Shown: positions 1 to 9,510 of the stretch, in pieces
Layout of the letters: each line of letters starts with the position of its first letter
Position numbering within the stretch: the first letter of the stretch is position 1
Origin: Bacteroidales bacterium
GTDB lineage: Bacteria; Bacteroidota; Bacteroidia; Bacteroidales; GCA-2748055
Direction: 5' to 3'
Assembly: GCA_021740585.1 (NCBI GenBank)
Contig: JAIOZM010000005.1
Span: 1-64,000, forward strand
Length of the DNA stretch: 64,000 nt
The notes under the pieces: model-generated
Seen by the model: the letters and a program-made list of their open reading frames with translations, nothing else
Database searches by the model: none
What the model was told of the DNA's origin: nothing
Position numbers and translations under genes: made by a program

Positions 1-596
1 AGCCTTTCGATGGGGTTGCTTTAAGATTGACTATTTCAAAGAGTCTGGTTAAGTTGCTCGGAGGCGAAATATGGGCTGATTCCAAAATTGGGAAGGGCTC
101 TGTATTTTATTTTACCTTTCCTTTTAATGTGATTGAGCAAAGTAAGGAGGTAGAGCCGGACAAGGCTGAAATAATTATTGATCCGGTTGTTACACAGAAG
201 TCCAAATCAGAAAAAAGTGATTTTAGTCAATTCACCATTTTAATAGCTGAAGATGTGGAATCTAACTTCATTTATCTCCAGGAATTATTGAGGCCGACAC
301 ATGCAACTCTTATCTGGGCTCAAAACGGAGCGGAGGCTGTTAAAGAAGTAGAAACTAATGCTAAAATTGATCTGGTATTGATGGATATACTAATGCCTGA
401 AATGGATGGATATGAAGCTTCAAAAAGGATAAAGGAATTGAGAAATAATCTACCTGTTATAGCTCAAACTGCATATAGCCTGGAAAGTGGAAGGAATAAA
501 AATGATCTTATTAGTTTCGACGATTATCTTATCAAGCCTATTTGGTCTCCACAATTGTTATCCAGTATTTCCAAGTATTTAAAGGTCGGGTCATAA
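1..596 (+). CDS. Hybrid sensor histidine kinase, C-terminal part (partial)
   Basis: The frame is already open at base 3, so only the end of a longer gene is present. It begins in the last part of a HATPase_c domain (motif ISKSLVKLLGG, then the GKGS-F-F strand pattern). A response-regulator receiver domain follows, with the acidic pair in IAEDVE, the phospho-acceptor Asp in LVLMDILMPEMDG, the conserved Thr/Ser region in AQTAYS and Lys in LIKPIW. This is the usual order for a hybrid kinase that phosphorylates its own receiver. The G2 box before ISK reads GVALRL instead of GxGLGL, so ATP-lid function is doubtful. The stop overlaps by a few bases the stop of the convergent sensor gene. The input domain lies outside the window. 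Confidence 0.85.
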   Translation, partial: PFDGVALRLTISKSLVKLLGGEIWADSKIGKGSVFYFTFPFNVIEQSKEVEPDKAEIIIDPVVTQKSKSEKSDFSQFTILIAEDVESNFIYLQELLRPTHATLIWAQNGAEAVKEVETNAKIDLVLMDILMPEMDGYEASKRIKELRNNLPVIAQTAYSLESGRNKNDLISFDDYLIKPIWSPQLLSSISKYLKVGS

Positions 597-2231
597 TGGA
601 TTGATATTCTTGATCTTAAGATTCAGTTCGTCGATCTCTTTCTGAAGTATTTTTTCTCTTTGCGCCGATTTTTCATGAGTAATTCTTAATTCTTCCATAC
701 TCTGATGCATTCCCTGTTCTTGTTTAAGCAATGCTTCAGCTTGTTGTTTTGTTCGCTCAAATAGTAAGGTTGTTTGGATATCGGTTTTGAGTTTTGAGAT
801 AGTCATGGCAATATTTTCTCCTATAGTCTCAATAAATGCAATCTTGTATTTTTCAATTTCCTTAAAAGAGGCTAATTCTATTACGCCAAAAAATTTGTCA
901 TTTAGGAGAAGAGGTACCAGAAGTAAACATAGGGGGGAATTTTCACCCAGACCCGATTTAATTGTCAGATAATTCTCAGGAATATCAGTTAAGTATATAG
1001 TTTCTTTTTCGCTCATACATCTGCCCATTAATCCCTCTCCGGGTATAATGGTTTTATTAAGAAGCTTTTCCCGTTCATAGGCATAAACAGCTATCGGTTC
1101 TATACATTCATTTTCTTCATTTATTAAAAAAAGTCCCCCAACTTTTGAGTCGGTTAACTCAACCAGCGTTTTAATAATTTCTTTTCCGAGATCTTCGATC
1201 TTTTCTGTGGGAATACGTAAAATATCATTTATTTTTACAACACTTGAAGTTGTCCAGTTTCTGATATTTTCCTGAGCTTGATTTTTTTCTTGCTCTTCAT
1301 GGGCAGTTTTTAAGCTTTCTCTCAAATTTACAATGGCATTACCTAATTCATCATTAGAACTTAGAGGCTGAAAATCTACATTAAAGTCCTTTTCTTCAAT
1401 TCTTCGGGCAACTATACTTAGGTTTTTCATGTATTCGAAGAGCTTGTTCAAACTCTGGATAAGAACAGAGAACTCGCTATATCTTTCATTTTTCATTGCT
1501 CCGGGAATTTTCCCTTGTCCAAGCTCCTGAAGATTATACCTTAACAGTGAAATATTTTTGTTTAGCTTCCGGAATATAATCAGAACAAATGAAATAATCA
1601 GGCTTGAAAACAATAGTGAAAATACAATGATAATAATTCTCAATCTTCGGGTACTATTTGATATTTCAATGTTCAAACTTTCTAATTCAAGCTGTCTCTT
1701 GCCAATCAAAAACTCAATATTCTGCTCGATTTCACTTACAAGAAATATTATCCCCATATCGGTCATCAAATTACTGGAATTCTCCTGAAACATATTTTCT
1801 TCATAAGATTGAGTTTTTACTTTGGAGATATAATTCAGATAAGAGAAATATAAGGAATCGGTTATTAATTGAAGGGTATGAATCATTAATTTCTGATCTT
1901 CTTCTATCCAGCTGAAGGACATTCTAAGCAAGTCATCCTGAATTGATGGTAATTTATTAGTAAATAGTTGATTAAATTCATCCCTGAAGGAATTTCCGGG
2001 ATCTGTAATGTTAAGACTCCAATATTGAACGACTTTTCCTGCCTCTTCATAGCTATCGTTCAGTTCATATATTTTAGCCAGAGAAGGTTGATAGTTTTCG
2101 GTTATGAGGCTTAACAGGGAATCTCTCTTATCAATTTGTCTGAACATAAAACTGAAAGCAAGAAATGCTACAATCACAATTAAAGCAATATTTGCCAAAA
2201 ACAGTGTTTTTATTCCAAATTTAACTTTCAT
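591..2231 (-). CDS. Membrane sensor-like protein with HAMP and GAF domains, no kinase domain
   Basis: This is a 546-residue inner-membrane protein. It has a TM helix at about residues 9-29, a ~165-residue helical extracytoplasmic region, a second TM at about 198-221, a HAMP-like segment with a second HAMP-like stretch to about 308, a GAF domain at about 345-490 (PGEGLMGRC, FFGVIELAS) and a C-terminal coiled coil to the end. There is no HisKA, HATPase, GGDEF or receiver domain, so it probably signals through a partner. The periplasmic region resembles four-helix sensor domains. It converges on the hybrid kinase gene at its 3' end, which makes that kinase a possible but unproven partner. Confidence 0.8.
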   Translation of the reverse strand: MKVKFGIKTLFLANIALIVIVAFLAFSFMFRQIDKRDSLLSLITENYQPSLAKIYELNDSYEEAGKVVQYWSLNITDPGNSFRDEFNQLFTNKLPSIQDDLLRMSFSWIEEDQKLMIHTLQLITDSLYFSYLNYISKVKTQSYEENMFQENSSNLMTDMGIIFLVSEIEQNIEFLIGKRQLELESLNIEISNSTRRLRIIIIVFSLLFSSLIISFVLIIFRKLNKNISLLRYNLQELGQGKIPGAMKNERYSEFSVLIQSLNKLFEYMKNLSIVARRIEEKDFNVDFQPLSSNDELGNAIVNLRESLKTAHEEQEKNQAQENIRNWTTSSVVKINDILRIPTEKIEDLGKEIIKTLVELTDSKVGGLFLINEENECIEPIAVYAYEREKLLNKTIIPGEGLMGRCMSEKETIYLTDIPENYLTIKSGLGENSPLCLLLVPLLLNDKFFGVIELASFKEIEKYKIAFIETIGENIAMTISKLKTDIQTTLLFERTKQQAEALLKQEQGMHQSMEELRITHEKSAQREKILQKEIDELNLKIKNINPL

Positions 2232-2267
2232 AAAAAATCATTGAGTTGTAAATATAGCAAATATCTT

Positions 2268-3437
2268 CTATCTGATTTTTATGATTGCCGCTTCAAGTTT
2301 TTTTAATGCTTTTTTTAATCTCTTACGGGGGAGGGCAATATTTATTCTTTGAAATCCACTACCCGACTGTCCAAAACCCGGGCCATCATTAAAACCCAAA
2401 CCTGCTTCTTCAATAATAAATGACCGAAGCTCCTTATCTTTTAATTTTAATTGTCCGAAATCCAACCAAACCAGATAGGTCGCTTCAGGTTTGATAACTT
2501 TAATTTCAGGTATATTTTTTTTAATAAAGCTGATAAGAAAATCAAGATTTGAATTAAGGTATTTTAAAAGCCTCGCCAGCCAATCCTCTCCATCATTGTA
2601 TGCTGCCTCCAAAGCAACTAATCCAAATATATTCCCCATGCTTATGTGCAAAGAATTCATGAATGATTCATAAATATTTTTTAATTTTTTATCTGGAATA
2701 ATTAAAAACGAAGTCGATAAACCAGCTAAATTAAAGGTCTTACTTGGCGCATAAAAAGAAATTATGTTTGAATGTTTCTCAGCCAGCTTGAGAAGAGGAA
2801 TATGCGGCCTGTCAACAAGAATCAGGTCAGAGTGAATTTCGTCAGAAAAAATCAACACATTATTTTTACTGCAAATATCTATGATTTGCTTTAGTTCGTC
2901 TCTTTTCCATAAACGGCCCACGGGATTGTGCGGATGACAAAGAATAAAAACGCTGGCTTCTTTTGCTTTGTCTTCAAAATCTTTATAATCGATGGTGTAT
3001 TTTCCATTTTCATGAATCAGATTATTCTCGAGGATTTCTCTTTTATGGTCTTTAATGGCATAAAAAAAAGGATGGTAAACGGGGGGTTGTATTATTACTT
3101 TATCACCGGGTTTTGTAAAAGCCAGAACAGCCATATTTATGGCGGGAACAATACCGGGGGCAAACGAAATCCAGTCTTTATTCACATCCCAGCTATGACG
3201 TTTTTTCATCCAGTTAATTATAGATGTGTAAAATCCCTCGCCACGAATTGTATAACCATAGATGGGGTGCTTCGCTCTTTTTATAATGGCCTTTCTTATA
3301 AAACCGGGTGTTTCAAAATCCATATCAGCAACCCACATAGGCATAACTTCCTTGTTCCCAAAATATTCTTCCCGGATATCGTACTTAACACAATTGGTAT
3401 TTTCCCGGGATATGTTTTTGTCAAAATCGTATTTCAT
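2268..3437 (-). CDS. MalY/PatB-type PLP-dependent C-S lyase or aminotransferase
   Basis: A 389-residue fold-type I PLP enzyme of aminotransferase class I/II. It opens like MalY/PatB proteins (VMPMWVADMDF). The PLP lysine is K233 in APSKTFN, the pyridine-binding Asp is D199 in FSDEIHSD, and N171 in CHPHNPVGR is the usual cofactor-contacting Asn. The C-terminus has the substrate carboxylate Arg region (FQRINIALPR). Family members cleave cystathionine or other cysteine S-conjugates to pyruvate, ammonia and a thiol; some act as aminotransferases. Full family length. It is on the same strand as the sensor gene, 36 bp upstream of it. Substrate cannot be set from sequence alone. Confidence 0.88.
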   Translation of the reverse strand: MKYDFDKNISRENTNCVKYDIREEYFGNKEVMPMWVADMDFETPGFIRKAIIKRAKHPIYGYTIRGEGFYTSIINWMKKRHSWDVNKDWISFAPGIVPAINMAVLAFTKPGDKVIIQPPVYHPFFYAIKDHKREILENNLIHENGKYTIDYKDFEDKAKEASVFILCHPHNPVGRLWKRDELKQIIDICSKNNVLIFSDEIHSDLILVDRPHIPLLKLAEKHSNIISFYAPSKTFNLAGLSTSFLIIPDKKLKNIYESFMNSLHISMGNIFGLVALEAAYNDGEDWLARLLKYLNSNLDFLISFIKKNIPEIKVIKPEATYLVWLDFGQLKLKDKELRSFIIEEAGLGFNDGPGFGQSGSGFQRINIALPRKRLKKALKKLEAAIIKIR

Positions 3438-3522
3438 TTTTTTAAAAAAGAGGCTGGTTAGAATTTATATATAATTTTTATGTAATGACAGAATTGAGAA
3501 TTGAATGTAGCTAAAATTAAAG

Positions 3523-4002
3523 CTATTTAGCGAGATAAAAAGCCTCTTTCCCGGGATATTTAAGTTTTTCTTTTGCTTGCTCTGGAGGAAGAATAAAATA
3601 ATCGATAATGCCGGTCGCACCCAAACTACCATCATTATTATAAATTTCAACATTAATACTTGCAATTCTGGACGACTTTTCTTTAAGCCAGGCTTTGATT
3701 AAAAGTTTCCCTCTGTTAGTGTATATTGGTTTTTTATGACGAGTTTCCATTTTTGCAGTAACACCACCTGTTCCAAGTTTGGCATAAATATACCAACTGG
3801 CAATTTCGTCCATTAAGGTTGCCTGAATCCCTCCATGCAAAATGTGATTATAACCCTGAAATCTGTCCTGAGGTTCCCAATGAGAGACAAAAAAATCACC
3901 TTCATCAACGAATTCCATTTTTAGTCCAAAAGAATTATCAGGTGAGCAGCCAAAGCAGTTGAACCCTTCGTAATTAATAAAGGGATTTATTATTTTTTCC
4001 AT
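3523..4002 (-). CDS. PaaI/YbgC-like hotdog-fold acyl-CoA thioesterase
   Basis: A 159-residue single hotdog domain. It carries the family motif HGG at residues 56-58 followed by LMDE at 63-66, where the acidic residue lies on the central helix of the fold and acts in thioester hydrolysis. A CFGCSPDN-like cysteine motif near residue 16 is common in this subgroup. It is probably a cytosolic homotetramer acting on an acyl-CoA of unknown chain. It is encoded upstream of the PLP enzyme on the same strand, 85 bp away, so the two may be co-transcribed. Confidence 0.85.
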   Translation of the reverse strand: MEKIINPFINYEGFNCFGCSPDNSFGLKMEFVDEGDFFVSHWEPQDRFQGYNHILHGGIQATLMDEIASWYIYAKLGTGGVTAKMETRHKKPIYTNRGKLLIKAWLKEKSSRIASINVEIYNNDGSLGATGIIDYFILPPEQAKEKLKYPGKEAFYLAK

Positions 4003-4343
4003 AATTATTATAGCGTTGTGAGAGTGAGAGTTATATTTAGGATGATAATTTAATGTTCAGAAAAATAATCTTTAAATTTATAAAATGATGCTACAGATTC
4101 GCGGATTTGGGTTATTATAAGGGGTTGATTTCACAAAATGGAATCCTTTTTTGATTTAAGATCCGACAAATAAAAACTCTAATCTGTGAATCTGGGGCAT
4201 TTTATTCCTTTTATAGCTTAATTTTAATACCACAAAGAGCTTATGTACTACAAAACTATAAAATTAGATTAATAAACAAGGCAACTTAAAAATATGATGA
4301 CCCGGGAAAGAAATTGATTATTTTTAATCAACTTTGTATAATT
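4003..4343. other. Divergent intergenic region
   Basis: It separates the thioesterase (minus) from rsmA (plus) and must hold both promoters. It contains an imperfect inverted repeat, listed separately. No ORF, RNA or clear promoter is recognisable. Confidence 0.6.
4094..4194. repeat. Long-loop inverted repeat, 14-bp arms
   Basis: The left arm cagattcgcggatt (4094-4107) and right arm aatctgtgaatctg (4181-4194) are complementary at 12 of 14 positions; the two differences would be wobble pairs in RNA. The 73-nt spacer has no other structure I can see. It resembles the dispersed 'gaatctg' type intergenic repeats common in this phylum; function unknown. Confidence 0.5.
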
Positions 4344-5120
4344 ATGGTAAAACCTAAAAAACATCTGGGTCAGCATTTCCTGACTGATACTTCTATTGCA
4401 GAACGGATTACTAATCTTTTGGATATTCAAACCGGCAATACGATTATTGAGGTGGGTCCGGGTAAAGGTATACTTAGCGACTTTTTAATTAAGAAGGCCG
4501 GTGAAAAATTAAAGTTGATTGAGATCGATCAGGAATCGGTGGAATACTTGAGGGAAAAATATCCGGAGATTAAAGAGCAATTGATTGAAGGGGATTTTTT
4601 GAAGCAAGACCTTAATCAATTCGGAGATCATTTACTTATTATCGGGAATTTCCCTTACAATATATCTTCTCAAATATTCTTTAAAATTCTTGAATCGAAA
4701 AATAATGTAGATGAGGTAGTATGCATGATTCAAAAAGAAGTGGCACAGCGAATTGCCTCAGGACCGGGAAATAAACAGTACGGAATACTTTCGGTACTAT
4801 TACAAACCTGGTATGATATTAAGCTGGAGTTTAACGTTAAACCGGGATCTTTTTTCCCGCCACCAGCAGTCAATTCGAGCGTAATACGATTGAAAAGAAA
4901 CGCAAGGAAAGATATTGATTGCGACGAGAAATTCTATAAGAGCATAATTAAGATGTCCTTCAATCAACGGAGAAAAGTGCTGAGCAACTCTCTAAAAAGT
5001 GTTTTAGTAAATTCGAAAATGGAAAGTGTTGATAAAGGACTTAGAAGGCGACCGGAGGAATTGTCGGTTGAGGATTTCCTGGTTTTATGTAATGCCCTGG
5101 AGGGGGGTGAGTTAATATAA
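4344..5120 (+). CDS. rsmA: 16S rRNA (adenine1518-N6/adenine1519-N6)-dimethyltransferase
   Basis: RsmA/KsgA dimethylates two adjacent adenines in the 3'-terminal hairpin of 16S rRNA during 30S maturation. The protein begins MVKPKKHLGQHFL, the typical family N-terminus. It has the SAM-binding motif I IIEVGPGKG, the catalytic motif IV GNFPYNISS and the C-terminal helical domain (FNQRRKVLSNSL). I chose the ATG at 4344, giving 258 residues, over an upstream TTG because it places the family N-terminus correctly. mgtE starts 16 bp downstream and is probably co-transcribed; the rsmA-mgtE neighbourhood is frequent in Bacteroidota. Confidence 0.96.
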   Translation: MVKPKKHLGQHFLTDTSIAERITNLLDIQTGNTIIEVGPGKGILSDFLIKKAGEKLKLIEIDQESVEYLREKYPEIKEQLIEGDFLKQDLNQFGDHLLIIGNFPYNISSQIFFKILESKNNVDEVVCMIQKEVAQRIASGPGNKQYGILSVLLQTWYDIKLEFNVKPGSFFPPPAVNSSVIRLKRNARKDIDCDEKFYKSIIKMSFNQRRKVLSNSLKSVLVNSKMESVDKGLRRRPEELSVEDFLVLCNALEGGELI

Positions 5121-5136
5121 TGTAAATATAATAGTT

Positions 5137-6495
5137 ATGAATATTGAATTAACCAAAGAGTACATAGCAGAATTACAAAAAGTAATCTCTGATAAGGATG
5201 AAAAGCTTGCCACTGAGATGTTGAATAAACTTCACGCTGCTGATATTGCCGAGATATATTCAGAGATTGGCACAGAGAATGCCGAATTTCTGTTTATGTT
5301 ATTGGAAGGAGAGAAGGCCTCAGATGTTCTTGCTGAGCTTGGGGATGACGACAGGGGTAAGTTTCTCATGGCAGTTTCTTCTGAAACGATAGCCACTCAG
5401 TTTATTAATGAGATGGACTCTGATGATGCGGCCGATGTACTTGCAGACCTGAGTGAAGAAAAGAAGGAAGAAGTTCTTCAATTTATGGAGGATATAGAAC
5501 AGGCCGGTGATATTGTCGACTTGCTTGGCTATGATGAAGACACCGCGGGTGGTCTGATGGCTAAGGAGATGATCAGGGTTAATGAAAACTGGACCATACA
5601 GAAAGCTCTGGAAGAAATGCGCCGACAAGCTGAGGAGGTAGATGAAATTTTTTATGTTTATGTTGTAGATAATGCGAATATCCTGAAAGGAACATTATCA
5701 CTTAAAAAACTTGTTTTGGCATCTCCCCAGGAACGGATTAATAAGTTATATAAACCTGATGTAATTTCTGTTCATACCGATACTGATGATGAAGAGGTTG
5801 CCAACTTAATGAGTAAATACGACCTTGTAAGCCTTCCTGTTGTGGATGCAATTGGCAGGCTTGTAGGAAGAATTACCATCGACGATGTAATTGATGTAAT
5901 TCAGGACGAGGCAGAAAAGGATTATCAACTGGCTTCTGGTATCACCGAGGATGTGGAGCATTCTGATTCGACCTGGATGCTTACCCGGGCAAGGTTGCCC
6001 TGGTTAATGATCGGGCTGTTTGGGGGAATTCTGGTAGCTCTGGTTATTGGTCAGTTCGAATCGGATTTACAAATCAATCCAAAAATGGCATTTTTTATTC
6101 CTCTGATTGCTGCAATGGCAGGGAATGTGGGAATACAGTCGTCGGCAATTGTTGTTCAGAGTATAGCAAATAATACCCTTAGATTAGAGCGAACTTTCCC
6201 GAAACTAATCAAGGAACTATCTGTAGGTTTACTAAATGGTGGAATTCTGGCAACTATGCTTTTTGGATATAATTATTTTTTCACGAATTCTTTGGCGCTA
6301 ACCTATACTGTAAGTATCTCTCTTTTGATAGTAATTCTGTTTGCCGCATTTTTTGGAACATTAATTCCATTGATTTTGAATAATTTAAAAATTGATCCGG
6401 CTTTGGCAACAGGACCATTTATCACCACAATGAATGATATAATGGGTTTGTTTATTTATTTTTTGGTAGGTAGGATATTGTATGGAATTTTTTAG
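5137..6495 (+). CDS. mgtE: MgtE-family magnesium transporter
   Basis: A 452-residue Mg2+ channel of the inner membrane. Its order is an acidic N-terminal superhelical domain of HEAT-like repeats (about residues 10-130), a pair of CBS domains (about 135-255, with DEEVANLMSKYDLVSLPVV), a connecting helix and five TM helices (about 280-452). The membrane part keeps the family pattern ending in GPFITTMNDIMGL, where the acidic residue lines the ion pore. The cytosolic N and CBS domains bind Mg2+ and close the channel when the ion is plentiful. Full length. Confidence 0.95.
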   Translation: MNIELTKEYIAELQKVISDKDEKLATEMLNKLHAADIAEIYSEIGTENAEFLFMLLEGEKASDVLAELGDDDRGKFLMAVSSETIATQFINEMDSDDAADVLADLSEEKKEEVLQFMEDIEQAGDIVDLLGYDEDTAGGLMAKEMIRVNENWTIQKALEEMRRQAEEVDEIFYVYVVDNANILKGTLSLKKLVLASPQERINKLYKPDVISVHTDTDDEEVANLMSKYDLVSLPVVDAIGRLVGRITIDDVIDVIQDEAEKDYQLASGITEDVEHSDSTWMLTRARLPWLMIGLFGGILVALVIGQFESDLQINPKMAFFIPLIAAMAGNVGIQSSAIVVQSIANNTLRLERTFPKLIKELSVGLLNGGILATMLFGYNYFFTNSLALTYTVSISLLIVILFAAFFGTLIPLILNNLKIDPALATGPFITTMNDIMGLFIYFLVGRILYGIF

Positions 6496-6581
6496 AAAAA
6501 GCTGTTGGGTGCAGGCTGAGGGATAACAGATACAGGGAGTATAGCTTAAGGCTTTTTCCCTGAAATCGCCGCCCTTAAAAC

Positions 6582-7838
6582 CTAAAATGTAGAATTTATT
6601 GCAATAACAGGGTCAAGTCTTGCAGCGGAATAAGCAGGCGCAAGACCGGAAATAAGTCCAATTAAAGATGAAATACTTAATCCCATTATTATATTACCCA
6701 TTGTTAATGTAACTTGAAAATCAGAGGTTGAATTTATAATAAGCGTCCCGATATAAACCAATAAAAGTCCAACAAAACCTCCCATTACAGCTAAAAGTAT
6801 AGATTCGAAAATAAACTGTTCAATAATAAAAAATCTTTTTGCTCCCAAAGCTTTTTGAACACCTATTAGTTTGGTTCTTTCCTTCACCGAGACGAACATT
6901 ATATTTGCTATCCCAAAGCCTCCCACCAGAAGAGAGAAAATGCCGATAAACCATCCCGCCATATTCAGAACGCCAAAAAACTGATCGAGCTGATTATTTA
7001 GCATACTGGTTTGATTAAGTGCAAAATTATCGTCTGCTTTTGGTTTTAGCCGACGAATATTCCTAAGCTGCATTCTTATCTCACCTTTTAGTTCTTCTGT
7101 ACTAACATTTTCGGCAGATTTAATCCAGATCATAGGATTCATAGATTCACTTCTGATGTTCACTACGTTTCTAACATGATTTATAGGTACCATTACATTC
7201 TCATCCATACTATCGCCGAAAGTGTCCTTACCCTCCTTATTAAATACCCCGATTACTCTTGTTTTGTGGCCTTTAATGCTAATTATTTTGCCCAGAGGAT
7301 CTATGTTTCCGAACAATTGATTTGCAATTTCAAAACCCAGAATACAGATGTTCTTACCCGAAGTCAATTCGAAATCGGAAAAATATCTGCCACTTTGGAT
7401 GTCAAAACTTCTGATGCCATCAAAACCTGAAGATACACCCAGAAAGTTCATGTTGTCAATCGTGTTATCCTTGTATTGCACAGAAGTTCTGGTTGAAATT
7501 ACAAACGCTATCTCATCGGCCTTAGTAAGTCGGTCTTTCAGTAATTCATACTCCTGAATGTTTGGAACAGGTCTGTTCACGTACTGCCACCACTTAAATT
7601 CTCCGCCATCTTCCTGAGTCCAGGGCCACTTTTCAACGTAAATTATATCAGAGCCTAATGAAGAAAGACTTTCACGTATGTTTATTTCGAGAGAATCGAC
7701 AATGGTAAAGACGGCAATAATGGCAAAAATGCCAATAGTGATGCCCAATAGTGAAAGTAATGTCCGTAACCTGTTAACAATAACAGCCTGAATTGCGAAA
7801 ATTATACTTTCAATGCTGAGTACCAGAAGTTTAAGCAT
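6582..7838 (-). CDS. MacB/FtsX-type ABC transporter permease
   Basis: A 418-residue permease with one N-terminal TM helix (about residues 14-48, LRTLLSLLGITIGI), a large periplasmic MacB_PCD domain (about 50-280) and three C-terminal TM helices carrying the FtsX pattern (VKERTKLIGVQKALGAKR). The last segment (PAYSAARLDPVIAI) is the family's usual ending. Such permeases act by mechanotransmission on lipoproteins, peptides or toxins and need a separate ATPase. None is adjacent here, so the ATPase must be elsewhere. It is divergent from purH. Confidence 0.9.
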   Translation of the reverse strand: MLKLLVLSIESIIFAIQAVIVNRLRTLLSLLGITIGIFAIIAVFTIVDSLEINIRESLSSLGSDIIYVEKWPWTQEDGGEFKWWQYVNRPVPNIQEYELLKDRLTKADEIAFVISTRTSVQYKDNTIDNMNFLGVSSGFDGIRSFDIQSGRYFSDFELTSGKNICILGFEIANQLFGNIDPLGKIISIKGHKTRVIGVFNKEGKDTFGDSMDENVMVPINHVRNVVNIRSESMNPMIWIKSAENVSTEELKGEIRMQLRNIRRLKPKADDNFALNQTSMLNNQLDQFFGVLNMAGWFIGIFSLLVGGFGIANIMFVSVKERTKLIGVQKALGAKRFFIIEQFIFESILLAVMGGFVGLLLVYIGTLIINSTSDFQVTLTMGNIIMGLSISSLIGLISGLAPAYSAARLDPVIAINSTF

Positions 7839-7950
7839 AGTTGGAAAAAATTTTAATAAAACTTTAGATAATTCATTGGAAACTACTTCCTTTGTATAAT
7901 TTTATTAATGAATTATCATTCCGAAATTACTCTATTTTTATCAAATTTAA

Positions 7951-7958
7951 TAATTTTG
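7951..7958 (+). promoter_or_regulatory. Candidate -7 element for the purH-rodA operon
   Basis: The octamer taattttg fits the Bacteroidota sigma-ABfr -7 consensus TAnnTTTG and sits 23 bp before the purH ATG. No good -33 TTTG is present at the expected distance, so this is tentative. Confidence 0.35.
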
Positions 7959-7981
7959 GACATCTTTATTAATCTCCATAA

Positions 7982-9505
7982 ATGAATACAAAAAAAAAGA
8001 TCCATTCAGCACTAATTTCAGTTTATCATAAGGATAATTTGGAAGAGCTTGTAAACGAACTCCTTAAAAACGATGTAAGTATCTATTCTACAGGAGGAAC
8101 TAAAACTTTTATTGAGAGCCTTGGGGCTAAAGTAACGGCTGTTGAAGATCTTACAGCATATCCTTCAATCTTCGGAGGAAGAGTAAAAACTCTTCATCCA
8201 AAAGTTTTTGGCGGAATACTATCCAGAAGGGATGATGATTCTGATAAGAAGCAAGCGAAGGAGTACGATATTCCTGAAATAGATTTGGTAATTGTTGATT
8301 TGTATCCTTTTGAGGAAACACTTAAGTCGGGTGCCGATGAAGCTGCTCTTATCGAAAAGATTGATATTGGAGGAATTTCTTTAATCCGGGCCGCAGCAAA
8401 AAATTTTAAGGACGTTGTGGTTGTTTCTTCCCGCGGTCAATATGAGGAGCTTAGCCATTTGCTTCGTGAAAAGAAAGGATGCACAGACATTGAAGATCGG
8501 CGAAGATTTGCCACCGCTGCCTTTCATATTTCCTCGCATTACGATTCTGCCATTTTCAATTATTTTGATGCCGAAGGTTTAACAGCATTTAAGGAATCAT
8601 TATTTCCCGGAAAAAAATTGAGATATGGAGAGAATCCGCATCAGGAAGGTTATTTTTACGGTGATTTTGACGAAATATTCGAAAAGCTTTACGGTAAAGA
8701 GATTTCTTACAACAATTTACTCGATATAGATGCCGCAGTAAATCTTATTGGTGAATTTGACGAACCTACTTTTGCTATACTGAAACATAATAATGCTTGT
8801 GGAATTGCAAGCCGCCCGGTTTTGTTCGATGCATGGACCGATGCTTTAGCAGGGGATCCGGTATCTGCCTTTGGTGGAATTTTGGTAACTAATGTACAGG
8901 TTGACGTTAAAACGGCTGAGGAGATCAATAAGCTTTTTTATGAGGTGATTATTGCGCCAGCCTATGAAGATAAAGCTTTGGAAGTATTAATGCAGAAGAA
9001 AAACAGGATTATTTTAGTGCAGCGATCTGCAAATTTTAAGGACAGAAGTATAAGGACAGTATTAAATGGGGCTTTGGTTCAGGATAAAGATGTATATACA
9101 GAATCAGCCAAAGATTTAACTCCGGTTACGAATTTAAGACCCGGTAAAGATACAATTCAGGACCTTTTATTCGCGAATAAAATTGTTAAGCATACCAAAT
9201 CAAATACAATAGTTCTTGCCAAAAATAAACAATTATGCGCTAGCGGTGTTGGACAAACATCCAGAGTAGACGCTCTTAAGCAAGCCATTGAAAAAGCCAA
9301 AAGTTTTGATTTTGATTTGCAGGGAGCAGTAATGGCCTCGGATGCATTTTTTCCTTTCGCTGATTCAGTTGAAATTGCAAATAAAGCAGGAATAACTTCC
9401 GTTATACAACCTGGTGGTTCAATAAAGGATCAGGATTCAATTGATTATTGCAATTTGAACAAAATGAGTATGGTTTTCACAGGTATTAGACATTTTAAAC
9501 ATTAG
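7982..9505 (+). CDS. purH: Bifunctional AICAR transformylase/IMP cyclohydrolase
   Basis: PurH catalyses the last two steps of IMP synthesis: formylation of AICAR with 10-formyl-THF, then ring closure. The N-terminal MGS-like IMP cyclohydrolase domain (about residues 1-190) contains STGGTKTF, GGRVKTLHPKV and DLYPFE. The C-terminal transformylase domain has LRYGENPHQ, the KHNNACG motif with the catalytic Lys-His, and ends PGGSIKDQDSIDYCN. At 507 residues it is full length. mreB follows after only 5 bp, so this purine gene heads the cell-shape operon, an arrangement common in Bacteroidota. Confidence 0.97.
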   Translation: MNTKKKIHSALISVYHKDNLEELVNELLKNDVSIYSTGGTKTFIESLGAKVTAVEDLTAYPSIFGGRVKTLHPKVFGGILSRRDDDSDKKQAKEYDIPEIDLVIVDLYPFEETLKSGADEAALIEKIDIGGISLIRAAAKNFKDVVVVSSRGQYEELSHLLREKKGCTDIEDRRRFATAAFHISSHYDSAIFNYFDAEGLTAFKESLFPGKKLRYGENPHQEGYFYGDFDEIFEKLYGKEISYNNLLDIDAAVNLIGEFDEPTFAILKHNNACGIASRPVLFDAWTDALAGDPVSAFGGILVTNVQVDVKTAEEINKLFYEVIIAPAYEDKALEVLMQKKNRIILVQRSANFKDRSIRTVLNGALVQDKDVYTESAKDLTPVTNLRPGKDTIQDLLFANKIVKHTKSNTIVLAKNKQLCASGVGQTSRVDALKQAIEKAKSFDFDLQGAVMASDAFFPFADSVEIANKAGITSVIQPGGSIKDQDSIDYCNLNKMSMVFTGIRHFKH

Positions 9506-9510
9506 AGAAT

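Noticed and set aside
787..972. Short plus-strand frames inside the HAMP/GAF sensor gene
   Set aside because: Antisense shadows of a well-supported gene with no domain content of their own.
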